Assembly: GCA_030844895.1 (NCBI GenBank)
Contig: CM061226.1
Span: 98,369,292-98,433,291 of the forward strand
Length of the DNA stretch: 64,000 nt
Direction: 5' to 3'
From: Ambrosia x helenae
Lineage: Eukaryota; Streptophyta; Magnoliopsida; Asterales; Asteraceae
The position numbers and the translations under genes were made by a program. Of this stretch, positions 55,584 to 64,000 are shown piece by piece (the stretch's first letter is position 1; each line of letters opens with the position of its first letter). The notes beneath the pieces were generated by a model. The model was not told where the DNA came from, did not search any database, and saw nothing but the letters and a program-made list of their open reading frames with translations.

Positions 55584-57438
55584 CTAGTGGGATGCCTGCG
55601 CGATGCGGCGGGGAACACAACACTTAAAGGTTGAGTCGAGGCAGGGCTAGCTCAAGTTTGACTTGCACTTCATACAGAGGTGGTTTGGGTTGACTATAAT
55701 TTAAAATAAAGATGGAATTTTAAACTCGAGCTAGGCTTGATCAAAAATCAAGTTGGGTTGCTTAACTTGATTTGATTAGACTTTACAACTAATTTACCAT
55801 GAGAGTCAAACATATAAATTATTCTTGCCAAAATTCTAAAAATAAAACTTTTCCTAATTAGCCAAAAGACTAAGTATGCATATTACACAATTTATTAACT
55901 CTTGTACGGGATATATGCTAACGGACTCTTACATAGGTAATATCTATTAATGTTTTGCTTCAAAGATAAGTTGATAATTACGTCAAAAACAAATAACGAA
56001 CTCCGACATTTGCATTTTTGTTTAACGAAAAAGAAGCCGGGCCAATTTGGTTGAATGTCTGTTTATGTTTGCGTGAGATCCAGGCCGATGTTCAAACTAT
56101 CCCACCCATGTCATATTTTGACCCAACGTGGGCTCGGTTACCTGTTGCGCCATCACCTGCAATGCAACCACTACCTATGCTTACCATAGTATAGCTAACC
56201 AATTAGTATAGTACTATAGTTTATAAGTAGTAAAAAAAGATGAAGATTATAAAACAGTTATAAGCTGTAGGAGTTAACAATTTATAAAAAAAAATTAAGA
56301 GTACTGAGGGTTAAAGTTGCTTTAAACTACGTTAATAATAAGATATACCAATATTAGATATAGTAAAACTTGTGGGCATTCTTAACATTTCTTAATATAA
56401 ATAAAATATGAATTTTATTTGGTAATCTAAACCTAGATAAGCAATGTATATAGCTTTACATACATTTAGTATTGTCGTACAATGTATATTGGGAATTATA
56501 GTAACTTTTACTCATAATAAATGTAACGAATACAAAGAAAAGTAATGTATTTGGTTTTGTAACAATAACATGAAAGCCATCCATGTTGGTACGTTCTAAT
56601 TTGAATGGATGTGAATTAGATTAGAGATTCAAATAACAACATCAAACTACCACAAATCGTCCTAGATGCTAGAGTTCCATCATCACCAACATACATGCGA
56701 AATCAAACAAACAACGAGCTTAATCATATTATAAAACAGGAGTGTTTTTATTTGTGTTACATCACTGACATGTGTATGCACGAATTTTCCAACATTGTCC
56801 ATAATTTCCCTCGTAATACATTTCGCTTCACATCTTGCGTGTTTCTCTTTTGAACTATATCTCAATCAGGAACATGAGTTGTTAAAGTTTATCGCAAGAT
56901 GCTACCACTTCTCGTATTCTCAATGATTATTCTTAGCAACCACTATATAACGTATGTAAACATAAGAACAAAGATTATAGAGAGAAATATAGGATGGAAA
57001 ATGAAAAAGCTCTTTATCAATGAGTTATACCAAGTAGAATAAGCCTCTATTTATAGGGACATAACATTAATACAAACTTAATGGTATATGGGAGTTAGAA
57101 TATGTATAGTTGTCATAATATATATGTTCATAACATAAAAAAACATTAATTCAAACTTAATGATATATGTAAGTTAGAATATGTATAGTCACCATAATGT
57201 ATATGTTTATAACAAAGAAATTTTAATTATGTCACAACTCTTTTTACTATCTTTTTATATTATCAATATTTATACTTAATGCTAGATGTGTTTTAATTAA
57301 TATAATTTAATAATATTGTAGAAAGACTATTTTAACCTCTTACTAACTTTATTAAGGTGTTGTACCATGAGCATAAAATATAGTAATTACTTAAATTTGG
57401 TTGGTATCCTTGCCTCATTCTTTATAATATAGTATAGA
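55584..57438 (-). mobile_element. Non-autonomous Helitron (H4)
   Basis: Minus orientation. The 5' end at 57438 reads TCTATACTATATTATAAAGA, a classic Helitron start. The 3' end reads CCGCCGCATCGCGCAGGCAT, then CCCACTAG and T at 55584. The GC-rich core CGCATCGCGC is shared with the 3' end of H2. It is 1,855 bases long, AT-rich with no supported ORF. Confidence 0.75.
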
Positions 57439-57960
57439 TATAGATATAGATAAAGATGGATGTTTAAACATGTCTAATCTCTTAACTATGTCCCCATTTT
57501 AATGTGTCCATTGATTTTGTAGCCAGCTAGCCTTGGTTAGCCATCCTCATCTTGCCCCACCCCTATGATGGACCATGGACCATGGTGTTGACCCAAAAAT
57601 GTTGGTCTGCACTTTATATCGTATTCAAGTGGTTGTATGCACTATGCAGCACCTTTTCATGGTGTTTATGTGGGTTCCAAATCTTCAAGTAGCCATGTGG
57701 TGTGATCTTGTTTTTTGTCACCCTTCTTGTTATCATTACATTATTCCCTTGTTGCCTTGGTCTACTTGACATTTTATAGACATGCATAAAATTTGCTTGT
57801 ACATAATTGACAAGTGCATTTATTGTAGCCAAATAAATATTTTTGTTTAGGTGCTGAGTTACATTTGATGTGTACCGTCACTATATAATTTGTGAAGGTG
57901 GATATAATAAATTCGAGATGTCTTCAATGACAAATAATGTTACAAACAAATATTGACTTG
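57439..57960. other. Spacer
   Basis: Starts with ATAGAT microsatellite-like repeats directly outside the H4 end. The rest has no recognised feature. Confidence 0.4.
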
Positions 57961-57962
57961 TT

Positions 57963-58217
57963 ATAGACTTGAATACTTTTTTTTTTTTAACGGCAAACAA
58001 AACTCTTATTAAAAACGCACTAGCAAGACGTTAGCAAGAACTGCGAACACGACAATCCGAAAAAAAAAACAACCGAAAAAACAGAAAACAAAGAACAAAT
58101 AGCAAACAACCCCAGAAAACCAGCTTATATCATCTTAGTCGTGTCAAACCTGCACCACGAATCCCACGTCATGTTCGGCATTCGACCTCGGTTCGTTATC
58201 TATAGACTTGAATACTT
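57963..58217 (-). mobile_element. Truncated retroposon with target-site duplication
   Basis: A T-run (57978-57988) is followed by AACGGCAAACAAAACTC and about 215 bases without a coding match. TATAGACTTGAATACT is found on both sides (57963-57978 and about 58201-58216), proving target-primed insertion of a minus-oriented element. The tail box resembles the LINE tail at 35318, so this is probably a LINE 3' UTR. Confidence 0.8.
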
Positions 58218-58344
58218 GATTATAGCATTTAGGTCAAACACATTTATTGTTAAATTTGTTTTTGAACAACCAACAAATCAAACCTGAGCACTCTCAGGGC
58301 ACCCATTAGACAAATCGAGTACTTCAAGAATAACCCGAGTTGTC

Positions 58345-58500
58345 AAACACTAATTCCGGGAAAAACCCGGTAACCCACCTGGCACAACAGTGAAAATGCC
58401 AGTAAAACCTGCCTGGCTCAAGAATCGAACCCAGGATTCCCCGGGTCTTCTATCATTGTCTACCAATGCCTTTACCCCTGCACTGCAATGGTATTGGCAA
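58345..58500 (-). repeat. SINE-like segment
   Basis: On the minus strand it has a B box-like TGGGTTCGATTCTTGAGCC and an upstream region with 'gcaggggtaaaggcattggt'. The A box is weak and I see no tail or duplication. Confidence 0.4.
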
Positions 58501-59245
58501 TTATTAAATTAAATTAAATAAATGACATGAGATTAATCTATGTAATCGTTTTATGTGAAGCGTTTATTTATTTATTTTTTACCAAATTTTTGAAGTTAAG
58601 GGTTTCGCTACCTTTTTATTTTTAGAATAGAGGTAGATCTGCCTACATCTTTACTCTTTTTAGACCATAATATTAGCTTGTCTATAGTTGAGATTATACT
58701 GATAAGGTTATTATTGTTAGGTGGTGTTTGTTTTCCCCCAAAAGTACTTCTGACTTCTTTTGTCTGCGCTGCGCAGACACGGACAGACGTTTGGGTTCTG
58801 CAGATTATTTATTTTTTAAAAGACCTTCCACTAAAAAAGGTCTTCCTGTCCTCTTCTTGGTGCAGACATAAAACAAAGTCTTCCAACCGCTTCTCACATC
58901 CCCTTCTTTTTTCTTTTTCTCTTTTCTTCTTAATTAGACTTCTTCTCAACCCATTATCTCCTCCTCTCTTCTCCCCTCCCCTAGTCCCCTGCCGCCTCCT
59001 CCCTCACACCCCTCTGCCGCCGTCGTCTCTATAACATCGCGAATTTTCCCTAAATTATTTTTTTAATAAAAAGAATGTGTTGTTTTAAACAATATATGTT
59101 TTAAATACCTTAAACTAATAATTATTTGTATCTCGACACTTTTGTACGTTTTAAAAATATTTCGAGTCACTTTCGGGCTTATATAATCATATTATGAATT
59201 TAGAATAATATAGTTTTAGGGAAATAATTGCCAAAAAAAAAAAGA
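58501..59245. other. Unassigned intergenic sequence
   Basis: Contains a pyrimidine-rich stretch (58900-59030) and an open frame at 58678-59034 that is low-complexity and not convincing as a gene. Confidence 0.4.
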
Positions 59246-59251
59246 TTTGTG

Positions 59252-59335
59252 TGGACCGGGACTCGAACCCGCGTCCACGGCCAACCAACACACAGCCACA
59301 ACCAACCGAGCCAACTACCATCCTGTGTAGTATTT
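59252..59335 (-). other. tRNA-like Pol III segment ending in a T-run
   Basis: On the minus strand there is an A box-like TTGGCTCGGTTGG and a B box CGGGTTCGAGTCCCG at tRNA spacing, followed within about 10 bases by a run of 12 T, a Pol III terminator. The arms that would form the acceptor stem (GATGGTA and TCCACAC) do not pair, so it is not a functional tRNA. Probably a tRNA-derived relic or SINE head. Confidence 0.4.
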
Positions 59336-59651
59336 CAGAAGAAAATAAACTTAACACATTCCTTAAATTGATCAGTCAAAGCCAAAAGTCAACCAATTCA
59401 ATTCTTGTTCAATCAAGCTTGATTTGACTTCAAATCAGCAATTAAGACCTTCCTTTTGTGCAGAAATCACGCCCCTGTGTCATTATCCTGTCAATTTCGT
59501 GTGTTAAAGCCGAGATTTGCAGCTAATCTTATGTTTAAACGCGTTTTTATAAATTCCCAAACACCAATATTGAATCGACATGTATAGTACATAATTTTGC
59601 AATTGAATCTACCCACACACTCATAGACGACTGTTGCTACAACAAGGAAAA
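59336..59651. other. Spacer before the Gypsy LTR
   Basis: No feature recognised. Confidence 0.4.
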
Positions 59652-60339
59652 TGACCGGTATTAGGTTAGGAGATGCTTAGGATTATAGGTTAAGGGTATA
59701 TTACGTTAAGGTTTAGGTTTTAAGATAGGATTCAGTTAAGGTTTTGGGTTTGGTTCTGAGAATGGGGGTCTTCAAGCTCCTGGAAGGGACCTGCACAAAG
59801 GTAGCAGACACCGTTAGCCTTAACGCAGGAGGGAGCCTCCTGCGTTTGGACTCCGGCGTGAGAATAAGTACATATTCATTTGGAGTTGGGAATTAATGAA
59901 GTAGAGAGTATAAGGGTAGAGAGAAGAAGTGAGAAGTGTGTGTGGAATGTCTACCCAAGGGTCTCCTTATATAGGCAGTCGAATTCTGCCCAGGAGCTCC
60001 CTCAGGGTAGCTTCCCTATCATACCTGGATGTGTTTTGACCCTCTTTTAGTTCCCAGCAGTGAGACTTTTCCCTTTTGGGATATTTTCAGCTTTTATCTT
60101 TTCCAATACAAGGTATGGAGCTGTGTGATGTTTTGTCCCTTGCAAAGATAATAAGCCAAAATCCCTTTTTACATTTCCAAGACATTTTACTGTTTGCTTT
60201 CTGCCCTGAGGCTCCTATACGGCAGGTCGGCTGCTTTATACCAGCTCCACTAAGTCAGGCAACCTCTTAATCAAACTTATTTTGCTTATCTTTTTTGACG
60301 AGAGGTCTAGACGTTGTCGTTTTAGGACACACGTCATCA
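59652..60339 (-). repeat. 3' LTR of a Gypsy-type element (minus strand)
   Basis: On the minus strand it starts TGATGACGTGTGTCCTAAAA (60339), has a TATA box (CTGCCTATATAAGGAG, about 59970), a leader, and ends ...CCTAATACCGGTCA at 59652, so the ends are TGA...TCA. It is 688 bases long. The G-run just upstream (CTGGGGGGC, 60340-60348) is the polypurine tract expected before a 3' LTR, so the element body lies to the right. The 5' LTR would be beyond the window. Confidence 0.7.
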
Positions 60340-60356
60340 GCCCCCCAGTCATAAGC
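60340..60356 (-). other. Polypurine tract
   Basis: On the minus strand TGACTGGGGGGC immediately precedes the LTR start. Such tracts prime plus-strand DNA synthesis in LTR retrotransposons. Confidence 0.6.
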
Positions 60357-60882
60357 ATTTGTAAAGAAGTTAGAAGTGCTTGTGACTTGTTCATTGTCTT
60401 ATTTCCTGGTGGTAACGCTGCTCGAGCTGGGGTTAGCACCGGGTAATTTTTACAAACCCCTGGCTCCCTTATGGGAGCGTTGGTTTGTTATTTTTTCCTT
60501 CATCAAATTTCGTGCAAGCTTTTGGCCTTGCATTTGTCATGATGGTCTGATTTTTTAATTTAATATGGCTATCACCATTACTCCCTAGGGAGCAGGCGAG
60601 TGTCCCATCAGCCGTCCCAGGCGACTGTTGACATGACAAGGGTCTAGGCTGACGTCATCCCCTAGGACAGCTGAATGATGGTTTCCCTTGATAACCGTTT
60701 AATGCCATTAAATTCAAATTTTAAATCTCTTATAAAGAGATAAACCCTCTTTCTTCTCCATTTCATTCCTAAACTAGAAAACCGTCATATTCTCTCCCAC
60801 GATTATTCAACCGGTGATCCTCTTTTCTTCCCTATAAATCTGGTAAGTAACTTCTCTCTTTTGTCATACCTTGCCTTTCATT
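60357..60882 (+). promoter_or_regulatory. Upstream region and leader of the antisense ORF
   Basis: TATA-like CTCTTATAAAGAG at about 60728-60740 lies about 145 bases before the ATG at 60883, with pyrimidine-rich leader sequence after it. A donor-like GGTAAGT at 60842 may mark a 5'-UTR intron, not certain. Confidence 0.5.
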
Positions 60883-63304
60883 ATGTCGAAAACTGATCTC
60901 GCAAATCAATTTACTCGGCTATCTAAGTCCGATGTTGAGCGATTCTGTACTGAGATCGGTATTCCTTTGTCTTTTAATCCTACTGTTCCAAAGGGAAAAA
61001 CCCCTGTGACCTCCGTTCCTACTGGCAAGGTGGCGGTGTATACCCGTCAGTTTGATCAGGGTAACCTTAGGTACCCCTTTTCCACCTTTTTCCTTAATGT
61101 TTTAGAATATCATCAACTCTCCCTTGATCAGTTGTGTCCGTCCGGAGTTGCAAGAATTTTGCACTTCGAGATAGTGTGTCGCTGCCTTGGTCATAAGCCT
61201 TCCTTGGCCATGTACCGGCGGTTTTTCAGATTGGCTAAAAATGGGAACTGGTTTACCATTGAGAAGACTCAATGTGAACCGGCTCTTATTTCTAGTGTCA
61301 TCGGGATTGTTTCCTCCTGGAAAGACAAATTCTTTTTCTTAAATTCTGACTTCCTACCTTTTAAAACTCCTCGGAGATCTCCGGATGCTCCCCTGAATGA
61401 GAAGGAGCCTGAACCTGGTACTCTCGACCAAGTGTTGTTGGAGAAGCTGCGTGGCTTCCCTACTCGTCTTCGTACCTTTCCTGAGGATTTTCTGGTGATG
61501 GTGGGTTTGAGTGCCAACTGGCATGATCTTGGGACTGACCCGGTGATATATCATGGTGGGAAGGGTAGGTGTCTCCCTGTCTCCTCTTTGGTACCCTTAG
61601 CCTTGTTATGTTGTCTAACCCTTTTGTCTTTTTTGCAGAGATGAGCACTTTGGATTTTCTGGCTTTGGATGATATTGCTGACGTGAAATTCAAGGTTCGG
61701 AGTGTTGCTGAGGGTCAGAATGTTGTTGTGAAGACTGAGCATGTTCGTTTCAAGGGAGTGTACACAAGTGTGATCACATCGTCTGCTGCTGCTACAGAGC
61801 CTTCTGTGGAGAGGTCTGTTACTGCCCGTCGCTCCAGCAAGCGACTTCAAACTGCTTCTTCGGGTCAGGGGGCTTCTTCTGTTGTGCCCTTGGTCTTAGG
61901 AGATGAAGATGAAGATTCTTCTCTGATTTCTTCAGCGTTGGGGTATACCCCTGCCCCTGGGAAGGGCAAGCTGACATTATCCTCCCCGAAGAAAGACGAT
62001 GTTGTTTTCAAGAAGCCAAAGGATGTTGCTGCACCAAGTCCAAGTTCAAAGTTATTGTCAGTTGAAGGTGGTGAAAGTTCCAAAGCTGCCGTTGAAGATG
62101 TTTCTGATGCTCCTGCCCAGCAGGAGCCTGTTGAAGGAGTGTTTGTGCCAGATTGGGATATCAAGTCTACTGATTTGTTGAAGAAAGCTTCCGTGTGCCG
62201 TGATCTGATAGACCATTGTGTTCCAGATGCTGAGAGAGAGCTCCACAAGGAATGGACAGACAGGGACGTGATGAAGAAGATGTATTACCACTTCGGGCAA
62301 TTCCTATCTTTGTTCCCGGATGGTATGGCCAGATGGGGTGAGTTGATGGCAAGGAGGGAACAAGTGGAAGAGTTTTTTGAAGAGCATGAGGCTGAGTTGG
62401 TGAAGGCGAGGGAGGAGTTGACCAAGCTTGCTGCTCGGGAGAAAGACTTGGTTCAAGAGTTGGCTGTGTCGAAGACTCAGCTTGGTTTAGAGAAGGAAAA
62501 TTTGAGAAGATGTTCAAGGGTCTTCATGATGAGAAGGCTAAAGTTGCAGAGGAGAGGGAGGGGTTGGCTCGGGCACATCAGGCAGTTAAGCAGGAGTTGG
62601 CCTCGGTGGAGAGGGTGGGAACAGAGCTTCGAGTCCAGGTGGACCGTTTGACCGAAGAGAAAGAGTGGTTGGTCTCCAAGGGGGTAGCTCGCTTTGTCAC
62701 CAACCTCCTGCACTCCCAAGAATTTAATGCTCCCCTGGCTGACATTTATGCAAAGGCCATAGCTTTCGGTCGCCATGGAGGGATTCAAGCCGGCTTTAAA
62801 GCGGCTCGGGAGGGTCAGGATCTTGAAGAGCTGCCATCCTTTAAGCCTTCTTCCGGTGACGAGTTTGTGAATGCTGTGAAGGCAATGGAGCTTGCAACTT
62901 ATCCCTATATCTCTGCTATTGCCAAGGCTTCTGAGCAGCCTCTCTCCTTCCTTCAAGACTTGGAGCCGGAAGGCCTTAAAAAGGATGTGGCCGACCAAGT
63001 GTTTGGCTCTTATGTGTCAAAAAGGCCTCTTATGATCATGCTGGAGGGAGCCGACGGTGGGGAGGGCAGTTCCAAACGTATAAAACCTGCTAGTTCTTCT
63101 AAGGTTCCAAATTTAGAGCAGGTATTTGAGAGTCCTTCTCCCCTACAAGCTCTGGAGGTTGAGTCTCTCCCTCCTTCTAGCGAAGATGATCCCTTTGCCG
63201 GTCTTGACACAGAGGGCCTTTATGATGATGTTGGTAACCGAGCCTTGGCTCCCCCTGGTGAGGATGCTGCCACCCATGAAGCCGAAGACCCAGCTACCCC
63301 GTGA
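60883..63304 (+). pseudogene. Retrotransposon extra ORF, 'putative gypsy type transposon' family (PF04195-like)
   Basis: ATG at 60883 (MSKTDLANQFTRLSKSDVER). Exon 1 holds the domain (YTRQFDQGNLRYPFSTFFLN, VARILHFEIVCRCLGHKPS, FFRLAKNGNWFTIEK) and ends GGKG at about 61565. A short intron (GTAGGTG...TTGCAG) leads to exon 2 (about 61641) with STLDFLALDDIADVKFKV, a Ser/Lys-rich linker, then a coiled coil (REELTKLAAREKDLVQEL, VGTELRVQVDRLTEEKEWLV) and an acidic tail ending EAEDPATP at 63304. The frame shifts once at about 62505, where NLRR should read NLEKMFKGLHDEKAKV, one G lost. The function is unknown. ORFs of this family are known in plants as antisense extra ORFs of Tat/Retand-type Gypsy elements, which fits the opposite orientation of the LTR at 59652. 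Confidence 0.72.
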
Positions 63305-64000
63305 CTTGCCTTAGTTATGTTTTCAAGTTTTTAGCATGTCTTTTGTAACCGAACTATGCTGTACTCAGCCCTTGGGGCTTTTAATTATTGTCTTTTAATG
63401 GAATGCTCCCCCCTTTAGGGGGTGATGCTTTATCTATGTTTATTGCTTCGTTGTTTTGACTCTGTTACTTGTCGTTCATAGTGTTTGCAATGTCTTTAAC
63501 TTTTCTCCCAAAGGTGGATGCTGCAGTCATCCAACTTAGGATACTTAGCTAAGGAACCGATGCAATGCTCATCCTATCAGCTTTTTTCGTTTATGTTTTA
63601 GACTTTTTTCAAACGGTTTCTTAGTGTTATGTTCGTTTTATATTAAGTGTGAACATGTGGGAGCTGTCTTGGTGTGAGGAGCTCACCCTCTTTCATGGGT
63701 TTAGGTATTCCTTCTAAGGACTTGTCCCATGGAGTCGTGGATTGTATTAGGGACTCACCCTGTATACAGGAAGGTTACTTAGCCTTGTTACCTGTTGAGC
63801 AGTTGTGGCCTGGGAGCTCATCCCCGTTTCATGGGTAGGTATAGCGCCGGATCCCATGGAGCCTGGTTTGGAGGGGCTCACCCTTTGATAAGATAAGCGA
63901 CAAGTTAATATTTTGAAACATAATTCATTCATTCATCATAACTTTGATGGTACAAAAGAGACGTTTACAACTTTCAAACATAGAAACGTTTTAAATGCTT
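63305..64000. other. Interior of the Gypsy element beyond the antisense ORF
   Basis: A repeated phrase (gagctcaccctctttcatgg, gggactcaccctgtatacag, gagctcatccccgtttcatg, GGGGCTCACCC) occurs four times at 63690-63890, a degenerate tandem array. No gag or pol sequence has been reached by the window end. Confidence 0.5.

Noticed and set aside
59252..59335. A functional tRNA gene
   Set aside because: Boxes and terminator are present, but the acceptor-stem halves do not pair.
61865..62998. Long minus-strand frames opposite the gag-like ORF
   Set aside because: They are shadows of the plus-strand coding sequence; no gag or pol motif is seen in them.

Overview
This is plant nuclear DNA from a eudicot: AT-rich, intron-containing genes with GT/AG junctions, and most of the 64 kb made of plant transposable elements. 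The mix (Helitrons carrying RPA-like genes, a FAR1-type MULE with a Ulp1-like gene, a Harbinger element, L1-type LINEs, Copia and Gypsy pieces, tRNA-derived SINEs) fits a large composite-family genome such as sunflower or lettuce relatives, but that placement is an impression. Only one ordinary host gene is visible, the NT-C2/coiled-coil gene at 27.4-31.6 kb. I see no rRNA gene, no bona fide tRNA gene and no CRISPR.

Layout. 1-3.1 kb: a minus-strand Ty1/Copia element (primer-binding site, gag, protease, integrase) joined head-on to a plus-strand Copia reverse-transcriptase scrap. 3.36-13.32 kb: a Mutator-like element (MULE) with about 78-bp terminal inverted repeats, a plus-strand Ulp1-like (C48) protease gene of about 13 exons and a convergent minus-strand five-exon FAR1/MULE transposase gene whose splice model closes as one 762-residue reading frame. 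About 40 copies of a 9-10 bp motif (AATTACTCTA) lie in the introns and intergenic DNA of this element and almost nowhere else. 13.37-14.0 kb: a 5'-truncated LINE with target-site duplication. 14-17.4 kb: retroposon and MITE debris and a SINE. 17.46-22.13 kb: a decayed Helitron with two helicase-tail-plus-hairpin 3' ends in tandem. 22.1-26.2 kb: a MITE, a LINE and a Copia scrap.

27.4-31.6 kb: the host-like gene. 32-35.5 kb: two hAT-like MITEs with target duplications, a foldback MITE, a SINE and a LINE tail. 35.87-46.87 kb: a near-autonomous Helitron (Rep/helicase plus RPA70-like gene, minus strand). 46.87-50.20 kb: a second, non-coding Helitron abutting the first head-to-tail and containing a foldback element. 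50.54-54.23 kb: a PIF/Harbinger element (DDE nuclease and Myb/SANT protein) with TTA target duplication. 54.5-57.44 kb: a SINE, an LTR-like segment and a third minus-strand Helitron. 58-59.3 kb: retroposon tails. 59.65-64 kb: the 3' LTR (minus strand) and internal part of a probable Tat/Retand-type Gypsy element with a two-exon gag-like ORF on the opposite strand.

The genes do not form one pathway. They are separate mobile elements, each with its own transposition machinery, nested or abutted around one host gene. The most unusual feature is the MULE with its repeated noncoding motif. Several otherwise sound frames break exactly at A-homopolymers, which may be real decay or sequencing error.
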